Source: a virus. Taken from it: a stretch of 64,000 nucleotides of DNA. Under the pieces are notes generated by a model that was not told the origin of the DNA, searched no databases, and saw only the letters and a list, made by a program, of their open reading frames with translations. The position numbers and the translations under genes are program-made. How positions within the stretch are numbered: position 1 is the first letter of the stretch; each line of letters opens with the position of its first letter. Shown piece after piece: positions 24,866 through 35,500 of this stretch. The DNA lies in IMG/VR virus record IMGVR_UViG_3300036861_000330, positions 39,157 to 103,156 of that record; one strand, written 5' to 3'.

Positions 24866-25021
24866 TTACGCTCTCCTCGTCCACCTGGACACATAGCCAC
24901 TGAATGCAAAATGTGCACTCAGGAAGATGAGTCCCAGGATAACGAAATCGATACTCCCCAGTTTCGCATCAAAGAACGCGAGCAGGAACGAGACAAACGC
25001 AAGAACTGCAAGCACTGGCAT
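24866..25021 (-). CDS. 51-residue two-helix membrane protein
   Basis: ATG with AAGGGAG upstream. Two hydrophobic stretches (LAVLAFVSFLLAFF and IDFVILGLIFLSAHFAF) and a basic tail (SRWTRRA) are visible. It is coupled by TGATG to the holin-like gene. Its size and place suggest a role with holin. Confidence 0.65.
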   Translation of the reverse strand: MPVLAVLAFVSFLLAFFDAKLGSIDFVILGLIFLSAHFAFSGYVSRWTRRA

Positions 25022-25293
25022 CACAGCTCCCTTCGAGTCACACGAGCCGGCTCCTCTGGCTTCTGCACCACCGGGGCAGGATGCTCATCTTCAACCCCAT
25101 CAACCACCTCGCCGTCCAGTTTTGCTTGTGGTGTCACAAGCTGCCTGACAAACGGTGTGAGGATCGTAAGAACGGCACCGGCAGCCATTGCCGCTTGTGC
25201 GTCGGTCATTTCCATGCTAAACTTTGCGCCCAGGTACACGATGATCGTGGCTACCAGTTGGAGCACAACCGGCTCATAACTGACAGGATTCAT
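25021..25293 (-). CDS. Holin-like membrane protein
   Basis: The 90-residue protein has two hydrophobic segments (VVLQLVATIIVYLGAKF and AAMAAGAVLTILTPFVRQLV) and a charged, proline-containing tail. This topology is common in actinophage holins. It is grouped with two smaller membrane peptides; the amidase lies 26 kb away. Holin is an inference from topology. Confidence 0.55.
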   Translation of the reverse strand: MNPVSYEPVVLQLVATIIVYLGAKFSMEMTDAQAAMAAGAVLTILTPFVRQLVTPQAKLDGEVVDGVEDEHPAPVVQKPEEPARVTRREL

Positions 25294-25592
25294 AGCGACC
25301 CCTTTTGTATCCGCTCCCAGCCAAGCTCGGCAATCTGGCGAACTGATTTTGGGAACCCAACCGTGTCGAGGTGTTTGACCTCACCGTTCGCCTTTTGGAT
25401 TCGGTCAAGGTACTCGTGCACAAGCCTGTGGGCATTGGAGCAGAGCACGACTTTGTTCGCTGCAATGTCAGGGCCACCAAGTGCTTTTGGCCAAACGTGG
25501 TGCTCATCAGCGATACGAACTGGCGGTGAGTGCCGTGAGACGCATCGACACTGCACAATGCCACCAATACGGATGCCTTCCAGACTGACCAC
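25290..25592 (-). CDS. HNH-type endonuclease
   Basis: The protein of about 100 residues carries CRCVSRHSPPVRIADEHHVWPKALGGPD and LCSNAHRLVHEYL (cut here), an HNH pattern with the His-His, Asn and His positions, plus CxC and C that could bind zinc. The start is taken as GTG 25592; a longer frame overlaps the tail gene. It may be a homing or structural-gene-linked nuclease. Confidence 0.65.
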   Translation of the reverse strand: MVSLEGIRIGGIVQCRCVSRHSPPVRIADEHHVWPKALGGPDIAANKVVLCSNAHRLVHEYLDRIQKANGEVKHLDTVGFPKSVRQIAELGWERIQKGSL

Positions 25593-25600
25593 CCCCAGGT

Positions 25601-26143
25601 TTATTGCTTGGCAACACCACGGATGCTCATAAACGTCTGCCCAGCACCGCCACCAAATGCTGACAGTGCCCCACCAGTCTGCTGCTGCCCAAACATTTCC
25701 ACATAGTCGCCAGCGTTGAGCGCCACGTCCACACTCAACCCTTGGAACGTCGCCTCTGACCAAGTCGTCGTTTGCATCCGCTGTGCCACAAGGTTCGCCG
25801 CGTTGTAGGTTCCCGCCGAGTTCTTACACACAGCAACAAATCGAACACCAGTCGCGTTGGCCTCCCAGCGGACCTGTGCATGGACCTCATACAGGTAGGT
25901 TTCCGGTGCAGTGAGCCGCGACGGGTTTGTACTGTTGTCGTGGATCGACCCGGAATCATACAGCTCGCTAGTGAGGTCCACACGAGTCCAGACCGCTGTT
26001 GTTGTAGAGACCGTAGTGGTCCGGTTGGCAGAGGCACGCGGCGGGTTCAGCAGCCAGTTCTCCGTATCACGAATCTCAACATTGTTGAGTGTCGCGGTGA
26101 CAAATTCCGCCGCGACCCATGTACGAGGAGTAGGAACAGCCAT
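25601..26143 (-). CDS. Minor tail / C1q-like receptor-binding protein
   Basis: The 180-residue protein begins MAVPTPRTWVAAEFVTATLN, a signature of small actinophage tail proteins. The rest is beta-rich (TWSEATFQGLSVDVALNAGDYVEMFG), like a C1q/TNF-type jelly roll that trimerises at the fibre tip. The same N-terminal strip occurs in the reversed gene at 44303. Confidence 0.65.
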   Translation of the reverse strand: MAVPTPRTWVAAEFVTATLNNVEIRDTENWLLNPPRASANRTTTVSTTTAVWTRVDLTSELYDSGSIHDNSTNPSRLTAPETYLYEVHAQVRWEANATGVRFVAVCKNSAGTYNAANLVAQRMQTTTWSEATFQGLSVDVALNAGDYVEMFGQQQTGGALSAFGGGAGQTFMSIRGVAKQ

Positions 26144-26146
26144 ATG

Positions 26147-26539
26147 CTACGCCTCCGGAACCCAGTTCTGTTGTGACTGCGGGAGCGCAGCCAATGAAGC
26201 TTCAATTGTGGCCACGCCAGCAGGGAACACGACCGTTCGCCACCGTCCTGCACATGCTTCGTTATGGCAGTTCACACAGAAAAATCTTGCGTCGTTTGGG
26301 TCAACGAGCTGTGCGTTCTTGCAGTCTTCGTTAATCTCAGTCCAGTGTAAATTGCACTCGCCAACCCAACGCCCGTGATTGATGTACGCCACAATATCAG
26401 GGTCGCTAACGCCCTCTGCGATTGGCTCAGGAACTTCGCGGCCACGCGCACGGAACAGATCAACAATTGCAAACGCACCAGTACGCTGATCTGGGAGTTC
26501 AACTGGAATTTCGTACTCGGTTGACCGCTTGATTGCCAC
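26147..26539 (-). CDS. Hypothetical protein with CxxC-H-C finger
   Basis: This 130-residue protein has FFCVNCHNEACAGRW, a likely zinc-binding knot, and is acidic elsewhere. It lies between the tail tip genes, so it could be a tail component or assembly factor. No family recognised. Confidence 0.6.
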   Translation of the reverse strand: MAIKRSTEYEIPVELPDQRTGAFAIVDLFRARGREVPEPIAEGVSDPDIVAYINHGRWVGECNLHWTEINEDCKNAQLVDPNDARFFCVNCHNEACAGRWRTVVFPAGVATIEASLAALPQSQQNWVPEA

Positions 26540-26555
26540 GGTAAGCTCCTTCTAC

Positions 26556-29500
26556 TTATCGGGCGAGCCTTGTTGTCGTTCCAAGTTCTGAAAATCCTGC
26601 TGTACCGAGCTGCCACACATTGAAGATAACGCTTGGGGAGCAGTTCAGAACAATTTGCCATGTGGCGTTATCAATGGTTTCCACCGACCCTTCCAAGAAC
26701 ATGTCCAGCGACGTTGCTGGTGCCTCGACAGGAAGGTTCGTGAGCCGAACTTTCGCTGAGATATCAGATGCCAAAATGGTGTTGACCAGTGCGGGATTTG
26801 CCGTCGCGAGTGCAAGCAGATCGACAGTGATGTTAGGGATGCGGTCAAGCGGAGTACCATAGTTGTTTACAATCCACTGTGCAGCACTCATCGTCTCGTC
26901 GTCACTGTCGCTAATGATGCTGATGTCCGCACGGTACAGCCCAAACTCATCAATCGATGCCTGGTTGACTGCCCGCATTGTAGATGAGCGCTGGCGAGAA
27001 ATCGTCGCGTCATTGAACAGGCCAAAGTCATCGCCAGGGAACTCGGCGTCACGATTGATATGAGCATTGCTTGCAGCATCCAAGGTAAACGACACGGAGG
27101 TGTTGTAGCGGCGAGCCCGACCGTGAAACGTCAGATCACCATCACCAGCCATGAACAGCACACCCGCTTCGGTTGCTTCACACTCCTGCATTGCTGAAAT
27201 TGGCTGCTGGCCGTCTGTCCCTTGCCAACCAACAGTTGACAGTCCAACATCAAGGCTGCGATCAGTGGAAGGGATGCCAATCCAGTCAGCAATCCGTGCA
27301 ATTCGCTGATCGGTTCGCTCGCCAGCAAGACCGTCGATGCCAGAGCGGTGGTGCTCACTAATGCGAGTGACAGGTAGTGCTGCCCCAGTTGCGGCGACGT
27401 GGGCAACCGTGCCGTTCCACATTCCCGTGCCTGGCCTGCCGCCAATTGTCAAGAATGAGTACGTTGGCAGTGCGTTTGTGGAGAAGGACGTAGATGCACG
27501 CTCAAGGCCATCAAGGTAGAGTCGTACTGTCACAACGCCGTTGGAGAGCGCTTCGGTAACGGCAACATGGTGCGTCCGCGCGTCGCTGGCAGCAGCGCCA
27601 TTAAACGAGAGCGTGTATGCTTGCGAAAGCCCTCGCCAGCCGGTTGCAACGAGATCGCCCTCAGCATCAACGCCAAGTGTCATGGTGTTGCCAGTGGCGT
27701 TTCGTAGTGCAGTAAGCTCACGAGAAAAGATCGACGTGTTTGCTGTCCGCATCCATGCTTCGAGTGTCATTCCTGTACCAGTGATTGGTGTAAGCAGTTT
27801 CGCTTCGAGGTACTTTCCGTCGGTTGTCGTAGCGGGTGTGAAGATTGGCGCACTGGTTTCGTCAGTGCCAGGCCCAATTCCCTGCGCGAACTCAACTTCC
27901 CCACCGCTGCCAGCTTGTTTCACAATGGCTGGCCCCTGTGGGTATCGAGTGATGCTTCCAACCGACGTTGATCTTTCTGGCTCCGACAGTGGGTAGTACG
28001 CTGACACCGTGCCGCCAGTCGTAATTGCTGTCCCTCCGCTTAGGGTCGAGTCCTTGACCAGTTGCACGGTGTCAAGATAGTGTGTCTCGCTGTTGGCTGG
28101 TGTTGTGGTCGTCTCGAACCCAGCGCAGACCTGCGTAATACCAGACGGTGATGATGGGACCGTGACGCCCTCAAGTCTGTACTGTGTCCAAGTACCAGCC
28201 GCGTCCGTAACAAGCGTTCCAGTTGTAGACGCCAAGAGCGCGTCGGAACTGTCAAGCCACCGTAGTACCGGTCGCCACTGCCGCGTTGCGCCTGTGGCAC
28301 CTGATGCAAAGATTGGCGTTCCAAACGTTACATCTGATCCAGGAATCTGGTTACATGTCGTGAATGTCCCTGGGTTACTGAAGTATTCTGTGAACTGGAT
28401 CATACTGCCAAGGATGTTCCCTGCGGTCACCGACGCCTGAATCGAGCCGACCCAGCTTCCCACACCGGTGGTAAGGTTTGTCACCGAACAAATCCACCAG
28501 CCAGCACCACGGCCTACATCCTGCTCGACACGAATTCGATACGTTGTACCGATCTGCCAGGCGTATGGGATTCGTACCGTATAGCCAGTACCCTCGCTAC
28601 TAAACGGTGCTGCATATGCCCCAGGGATACTACTAATTGCCGCAGCTCGTGCACCCCATACGCTAAAGATGGCAATTTTACCGCTAAACGGCGGCGAGGG
28701 AATTGTGCCACCCGACTGTAAGCCAGCGTACCAGACATCACCACTTGAGTCGGAGGTAATGAATGGCTTTGTAACCACTCTAAATGGGGAAGCGGACTCC
28801 GTCCAAGCAACAGCGATGTTGCCATCGCCACCCTTTACACGATACCCAGACAACGCTGTACGGGTCTGCGTACTCGTCTCAAATGCTGTCCATGCACCCC
28901 ATGAACTTCCTGCACTTGACCATTGGGAGTACCGAACTGTGTTAGCGCCATCCGAGTCAATAATGAAGAGATAGACATCAGTTCCATCTGTGGTCAAAAA
29001 CAACCCTGCGCCAGCCTTCGAGTTCTGCGTGGTAATCGAGTTCCCTGCCGCCCAGCTCGTCCCATTGAACCGGCGGTGCTCGTACGTGTTCGTACCGGTA
29101 CGCAACACAACATGCGCATCTGTAGTCGTGCGTAGACATGCACCCCAGTCGTTGAAGTTAAAGGTGGCTGCGCCAAATCCTGCACTCGCATTGGCTGACC
29201 AAGTTCCAGTGTACTTGGACCAGTTCAGCGCTGTTTGATTGACGTTTGCAATACCGTTGTCGTACACGGCAAGCAGGTTCCCGCCACTAAGGTCAAAGAG
29301 CGTTCGGCTCTTGGTCGTTGTTGTCGTCGCACCGCCAACCGTTGCAGCACCGCTATACCCAGCCGTCCAGCTTGTACCTATATCGGTATTGGTGGACTTC
29401 GCATATGCAGTCTGGCCAAGTACACCATTGTAGTGACCGCTTAGGTCATAAATGCTGTTGGCTGAGTCAAAGCCCACCGCACCGCCATCACCAGAGTAGT

Positions 29501-32500
29501 CATAGGAAAGCGTCTCGGTGGTTGAGATCTGCGCCTCGGCGTTCGTGACTGTAAATGTCGTCGCGCCTACCGTCAGACGAAGATGATAATGGCGGTGGTC
29601 AGCAGCAGCTACGCGGTAGGAAAGTCCAATGTGGACAACGTCGGTAGATGCAATATTGCGGTAGGCAACAGCAACGTTTGTACCAGTTCCCGATGACTGC
29701 GCTCCACCAGTGTCAAGGTTCTGCCCGAGCGTAACTGAGCCAGCATCAGTCCAGACCAGTAGGTTGACAGACCAAGCAAGCCGCAACGTCGTACCACTTG
29801 CCGAATCGACATAGACGAGCCACCAACGTCCTGAGTTCGTCGCATAGAACAAATGCTCTTGATGTGGCGTGCCGGTGCCATCTGCCGTTTTCGTTGCCAT
29901 CATCACTGGCGTCGGCGGCGATGTCTGGGCGAACAACGACTGCCCAGCCCAGAAATATCCGTTCGGTGACGGATCAACGTCCGCACGCAGCGTCCACTCT
30001 ACTGATGTGAACGACCCAGCAATAGGTGCCCACTCTGTTTGCACGATTGGGGTCTGGACATTCTCAACGGGCGGAGATGCCTGTGCCAGAAGGACCATCC
30101 CAGTTGCCTGCGCGAGGCCAACGCTGGTTACTGGCAGACCTGCTGTATCGAAATACGTACCACCAAGCGTAAACGTTACGGTCCCTGCCGAACTTTTTGC
30201 ATTTGCGCAAACAATTCCGCCAGTGTACCGACGCATCCATGCACCATCGGTTGCAGTTCCAGAAACAAGCTGCTTGGCTTGTGTCGGTGTGCCAATAAGC
30301 TTCCTGTACTGAGGATACGCTGAGAGTGGACGGCCGTCATTGTAGCCAACACCACTTGGCTTGGAGCCGTCCCAAAACAGATAGAAGCTCGCGGTGTTGT
30401 ACCGAATTGAGGTAGTGTCATTCGGCGAGCTACTTGGGTACGACTGCACAGCAACAAACTTGCCATTCAACTCAGCGTCAGTCTGAACCTTCATGGTGTC
30501 AGTCCACGTTGCCCCAGTAAACAATGCTCCACCAGAGAAGTTCGTCCAGAACTCACGGATAACCCCATCGACAGTGTTCGCTGTCAGCATCGTGGTATAA
30601 CCAGCGTACATGTCAACATCCCACGGGTCCATACCAACATTGGGGACCATCAACAACCCCACAGCGCGTGCAGCAGGAGTCAGTACTGCCATTGCCGCAG
30701 TAACCGCATCTCGGTAGGCATTGTTGGACGCAAACTCGGTGCTGTCGTTCGCATCACCTTCGTTAAACCCATGCCCTGGCCGCATGTTGGTGTCGTCCAG
30801 CATAATGCCGTGGAAGCCGTCGTTCTTAATACCCTGGAAGTGACTGGACGCCTGTGTTCGATAACTGGCCCGGCCAACATGTGCAGCCTGCAAATATGAA
30901 AAGTCGTTGAAGGTGACGACTGTGCCGTCACTCTCTTTGTGGAGGCGCCAGTCATCCCCACCAGTCCCGTGTGTGACTGCTTCTTCTTGTGTCACCAGTG
31001 TTGTTGGGCGTGAGTTACTGTGTGGACCAGCAATCATACCACCAAGATTCTGGTACGCCAGAATCTTGGCATTCGGGTGGCGCGCTTTAATTGCCGTAAG
31101 GTTAGCCGGGCCAATATTCCAGTGTGTGACAATATAGGAGTACTTGTCGGTTGGAAGAGTTCCATCGGTCAACTGCACATATTCGTCAGTATCGGTAAAG
31201 AACCCAACGATCTTGTTGTAATCAATACCGGTTGCACCAACAACATCGAGTCCTTGTTGCTGCCGAACCCCGCCAGGTACGTCCGATAGTGCTGCCACGT
31301 CGGCGCACGTTGCAGTTCCTAGCGCATTATTGTGCGACGCTGGTGTAACAGCAGCGCCGGACGCAGCACGAATCCAACCACCAACGGAGACAAGTTCACC
31401 AGGTGCGACTGTTTTCGCATCAGCGCCACTGTTGTCATCATTGGCTGTTAAGAACGCAGCAGCCCCACTCCCCACCATCTTGAGTGACCAAGATCCGCCT
31501 TGTGACGTATCAGTACTTCTCGAAACCGTGCCGCCAGTAAGTGCACGCCAGTTTTCGATCGACTGCTCAAACGTGCCGTTTAGTGAGTTACCAGCGGAAC
31601 TCGTGAATGTCACACCGGACTCACGAAGAATCTCCTCCGCAAGCACAGACCGAAGCTCACCGAGTTGGCCAAACCGCTTGAATCGGTCTGTTGCCGTCAC
31701 AGTTACCGGTGCATATGGACTAGTTCCGCCAACAACTGTCCACGCAGTTGGCCAGTTGTTGACGTGGCCGTCGAAGCGCCGAAACAGCCCAGGAAACTCG
31801 ATATCATCAATGTACTGCACCTCTCCTGAGCCAGCCGCACCAAACCACTTTGCATAGACCCTTGCGGTCACTGCGCCCACGGGGGCAATAGCACTGACCT
31901 TGGCTGTCACCCAGCCAGTTGTTATGGTAGTTGGGTCAATAAGTGAGTCCGACGCGGAAATGAACCCGCCAGTGGAGTTGAACCAGAGGATGCCACACTC
32001 GTGGACACGCCCAGTGGTTGCTGCCCGTGACCAGGTCTTCGCCCGGTAGGGCTGGCTCGCTGTGACCGTAAATGACGGGGACTGCACTGCGAACGCGCCT
32101 GATGTTGTTGAGGTGACTGCCAGGCTGGCAACGCCGCTCCGTGCCTGTGAAGTTGACCGCGCCAAGGTTGGCGAACCGGTCTCAGCAGTCCAGCCGCCAG
32201 CGGTAACCTCAAATGTTGATGCATCGCCAGACAGCGTTTCCGCTGGGCCGTACAACTCTGTGAGGCGGATCCGCCTGCCGTTCCGAACGTTTGGATAGTA
32301 CGGCGACGATGCGAGGTTTCGTGTGAACCGACCGTCACTGTTGTCAAATATCGCAGAAAGCGTAGATGGCGAAACATTGGAGAACTCGTCAGATCTTCCA
32401 CGAGTAACTGTCAGCGGTGGCTGGATATAGTCCGTCACATCCGTCCACACTGGCGTTAACGCCATTGGTTGAGTACTAAAGGCAACCTCGACAGTCACGA

Positions 32501-32519
32501 CCGGCAGCGTAAGTGGCAT
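26556..32519 (-). CDS. Giant tail-tip protein with glycoside-hydrolase-like and LamG domains
   Basis: This 1,987-residue protein starts like tail-tip proteins (TDYIQPPLTVTRGRSDEF). Residues ~430-830 resemble a TIM-barrel glycoside hydrolase of the GHL15 type (HPNAKILAYQNLG, GFHGIMLDDTNM with acidic residues). Long beta-propeller-like stretches with W and G repeats follow, then a LamG-like domain (~1580-1720: GMTLEAWMR, LYLDGLERA), and a baseplate-like C-terminus. It overlaps the tape measure by TAATG. It probably recognises and perhaps cleaves surface polysaccharide. Confidence 0.8.
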   Translation of the reverse strand: MPLTLPVVTVEVAFSTQPMALTPVWTDVTDYIQPPLTVTRGRSDEFSNVSPSTLSAIFDNSDGRFTRNLASSPYYPNVRNGRRIRLTELYGPAETLSGDASTFEVTAGGWTAETGSPTLARSTSQARSGVASLAVTSTTSGAFAVQSPSFTVTASQPYRAKTWSRAATTGRVHECGILWFNSTGGFISASDSLIDPTTITTGWVTAKVSAIAPVGAVTARVYAKWFGAAGSGEVQYIDDIEFPGLFRRFDGHVNNWPTAWTVVGGTSPYAPVTVTATDRFKRFGQLGELRSVLAEEILRESGVTFTSSAGNSLNGTFEQSIENWRALTGGTVSRSTDTSQGGSWSLKMVGSGAAAFLTANDDNSGADAKTVAPGELVSVGGWIRAASGAAVTPASHNNALGTATCADVAALSDVPGGVRQQQGLDVVGATGIDYNKIVGFFTDTDEYVQLTDGTLPTDKYSYIVTHWNIGPANLTAIKARHPNAKILAYQNLGGMIAGPHSNSRPTTLVTQEEAVTHGTGGDDWRLHKESDGTVVTFNDFSYLQAAHVGRASYRTQASSHFQGIKNDGFHGIMLDDTNMRPGHGFNEGDANDSTEFASNNAYRDAVTAAMAVLTPAARAVGLLMVPNVGMDPWDVDMYAGYTTMLTANTVDGVIREFWTNFSGGALFTGATWTDTMKVQTDAELNGKFVAVQSYPSSSPNDTTSIRYNTASFYLFWDGSKPSGVGYNDGRPLSAYPQYRKLIGTPTQAKQLVSGTATDGAWMRRYTGGIVCANAKSSAGTVTFTLGGTYFDTAGLPVTSVGLAQATGMVLLAQASPPVENVQTPIVQTEWAPIAGSFTSVEWTLRADVDPSPNGYFWAGQSLFAQTSPPTPVMMATKTADGTGTPHQEHLFYATNSGRWWLVYVDSASGTTLRLAWSVNLLVWTDAGSVTLGQNLDTGGAQSSGTGTNVAVAYRNIASTDVVHIGLSYRVAAADHRHYHLRLTVGATTFTVTNAEAQISTTETLSYDYSGDGGAVGFDSANSIYDLSGHYNGVLGQTAYAKSTNTDIGTSWTAGYSGAATVGGATTTTTKSRTLFDLSGGNLLAVYDNGIANVNQTALNWSKYTGTWSANASAGFGAATFNFNDWGACLRTTTDAHVVLRTGTNTYEHRRFNGTSWAAGNSITTQNSKAGAGLFLTTDGTDVYLFIIDSDGANTVRYSQWSSAGSSWGAWTAFETSTQTRTALSGYRVKGGDGNIAVAWTESASPFRVVTKPFITSDSSGDVWYAGLQSGGTIPSPPFSGKIAIFSVWGARAAAISSIPGAYAAPFSSEGTGYTVRIPYAWQIGTTYRIRVEQDVGRGAGWWICSVTNLTTGVGSWVGSIQASVTAGNILGSMIQFTEYFSNPGTFTTCNQIPGSDVTFGTPIFASGATGATRQWRPVLRWLDSSDALLASTTGTLVTDAAGTWTQYRLEGVTVPSSPSGITQVCAGFETTTTPANSETHYLDTVQLVKDSTLSGGTAITTGGTVSAYYPLSEPERSTSVGSITRYPQGPAIVKQAGSGGEVEFAQGIGPGTDETSAPIFTPATTTDGKYLEAKLLTPITGTGMTLEAWMRTANTSIFSRELTALRNATGNTMTLGVDAEGDLVATGWRGLSQAYTLSFNGAAASDARTHHVAVTEALSNGVVTVRLYLDGLERASTSFSTNALPTYSFLTIGGRPGTGMWNGTVAHVAATGAALPVTRISEHHRSGIDGLAGERTDQRIARIADWIGIPSTDRSLDVGLSTVGWQGTDGQQPISAMQECEATEAGVLFMAGDGDLTFHGRARRYNTSVSFTLDAASNAHINRDAEFPGDDFGLFNDATISRQRSSTMRAVNQASIDEFGLYRADISIISDSDDETMSAAQWIVNNYGTPLDRIPNITVDLLALATANPALVNTILASDISAKVRLTNLPVEAPATSLDMFLEGSVETIDNATWQIVLNCSPSVIFNVWQLGTAGFSELGTTTRLAR

Positions 32520-35500
32520 TATGTCAGTCCTAACTTAATACCGCCCCAGCGGCCCTGCTTGTTCAGCAAGGCTTGGAGAATGTCGTCAGCAAGCTGCCTA
32601 ATTCCTTCCTTGCTTCCGTACACTGGGCCGTAGAAGTTGACGATAAGGTCACCGCCTGTACTTTGACCAAGCGGGACAATTGCTTCCGGGCCACTCTCCC
32701 CCATGACACCGCGCCGGCCAGTTCGCAACCCCAACATCAAGGTTGGCTCGTTGACAACACCGCCATTACCGTAGTAGTGATGCGCCATCCAGAATGCTTT
32801 TGCACGCTCGGCCGTGCCATACCGCTCCCGGTAGTAGTACCGAAACATCGCGAGCTGCTGGTCGTAGTTCGTTGTTGACGGTGAAAAGCCAAGGATGCGG
32901 CCAATGCGAGTACGGTTGGAAAGCAGCAGTTGGCCAAGCCCAAACGCAGTTGACCTTGGGTTTTGTGCAGTTGTCTGTCCACCAGACTCACGCTGAATGA
33001 TCCACGCCTCAGCGGCAGAGAGGCCACGACTGAGTGCTGAACCAATACCAAGAATACTGCTGCCAACAGCACCGCCGCTAATCCCACTGCCAAAAATGGC
33101 ACTAATGGCCGCTTTTGCCTTGTCGGTTAGGAATCTTCTCCCACCATTAACAAGTATTCGTGACCCGGCACGCATGATCGGCGCAAGTATACCACCACCA
33201 GCGATTTTGTTGATCAGCCCGCCAAAGCCACTGAATGCCCTCGTGATCATGCCAATGAAATCGATCATGCTCGCGTCGCCAGTGATAAACGAACCACCAA
33301 GTGGTTTGAAAAAGAAGTGCTGTCGAAACAGTGGATCTTTCGCGCCACGTGCACCAGTGCCGACGATGACCCCTCGGCCACCACGTGACTCCACATTTAA
33401 ACCGCCAAGCGTTCCGGCCATGTGGCCAGGATTTCCCTGCATGACACCAATGGTGAACAGCCCAAATCCAGGGACCATGCCAGCAATGCCCCTGCCACGT
33501 GCGAAGCTGCCCGTCGCGAATGTATGCCGGTACGGGTTTCTGTCACCAGCAAGAACGTTGCGAATCGCCGACATGAACCCCGAGCAGTCGTACCCACCTG
33601 GTCCAGCACCACCCCAGCGGTATGGCTTTCCGGCTTGGCTGCGCGCGAACCGCTGCGCCTTCACGACATTTGCTGGGACGATACCACCGGCAGCAAACTT
33701 TTGAGCATAGAATGCTGCCCCTGGTGACGAAAGGTCACCGCCAAGCATTTCCTCCACGGTACTTAGAAACACACTCGACTTTGCAAGACGGCGACGAGCT
33801 GTTTTCATAGTTGGAATAACGATTTCTCTAGGTTCGAGCAGAGCAGGAACCTTGTCGCCAATACCCTGCCCCGGCACCTGCCCGCCGCGTTGCAGCTTCA
33901 CTGGATTGAATATTGGCAACTTCGTTTTCACACCTACCGCGCTGGCAATAGCATTGAATGCCTTACTGAAGTTGTTAATGATATTGTTGATCACCCAGTT
34001 CAGTGGCCCACGAAGTGCGTTTTTGATACCATTAAACGCACTTCCAATATTTGTAGAGAAGTCTCTCGTCCTCGCAACAACCCACGCCCACGCATCACCA
34101 AAGACCTTCTTGACTGAACCAATCGCACCACTCACAATTTCTTTGATTCGTCGCATAATCGAATCAACACGGTCACGGATCTGTCCAGTTCGCGTGGTTA
34201 CTGATGCAAGCATACTCGACCACGTCGTTGTCACAAAGTTTTTAATGAAGTCCCATGTGACCCGCCAGATCGCACGAATTAATGCAATCTTACTAGAGAT
34301 CCAGTCACCAATCCGCTTCATCGTAGGGCCAATTATGAACCAGATTGCATCCCATGTGCCTTTCGCAATATTCCGTGCACCCGTCCACGTCGAGTTCCAT
34401 ATTGACCGAATCGCAGTAAGATTTGTTCGAATGATGAGACTAATATTTGCAATGACAAGTCGTACAAGTGACCAGATTCCTTGCCATGCTGACGTGAACA
34501 CAGAAACAATATTTCGCCAAATGGCCTTCCAGAAAATCCAAACTAGCTTGAAGTAGATCTGGATCGTCATCCAAATAAATGTGGCAATGTACTTGATGAT
34601 CGTGCTGAGTAGCCTGGACGCAGCCGACGTGATATCGATAATGCCACCAAACACTGTCTTCCAGAACTTCAGCACAATCATAAGGTAAATGCCAACAAGT
34701 GTAGCAATCCCAGTGACAACGTACCTGACAATTTGGAATGCTACATTGAAATACGTGCCGACGATCGTAGCAATGATCATCACAACGTTACGAATAATCT
34801 GAAGAATCTGGCTGTGCCAAATTTTCTGGACGAATTGCCAAATGCTGTTCATGACGCCTTGGATAAATGCCCAGATCCCGTTCCATGTACTAGTGACCGT
34901 CGATTTCGTGCTGTTCACCGAATTTACGATAACGGCTGTGACACGGTTCCATGTCGTTGTGGCCGCCGTATAGATCGTTTGCCAGACACCGACAAGAAAC
35001 CCAGTAATTGCTGCCCATGCTGCCTTGAGCGGTGGGAACGCCTTCTGCCAAATCCCAACGAGAAAGTCCCAGATCTGCTTGCGGTACTTGTAAACGACAA
35101 GTGCAAGCAGCACAATCCCAGCGATAATAATCGCAACCCAGCCACCAGCGATTGCTCCACCAAATGTCAACGCAGTCCGCAAGATCATGAACGCCCGTGC
35201 AACCAATGCAATCTTACCGATCGCCATTGCCGAAATGACTACATAGTAACGTAACGCGAACCCAGCGAACTGAAGTAGTGGTACCAACCACTTGACAGCA
35301 GTAACAATGCCACCGACCCCTTGCGCAACACGGATCGCAATAATTATAAATCGGCTAAAGACAGCAACGCCAAGTGCGAACAACGTGACGAGCCGTAGGA
35401 CTGTAGCAGCAAGTTCCTTGTTGCCTTCAGACATTCGTGAGTATGCCTGAACTGCTTTTGTAATCCACTGCACATAGACAGTAAGCTGTGGGATGAGCTG

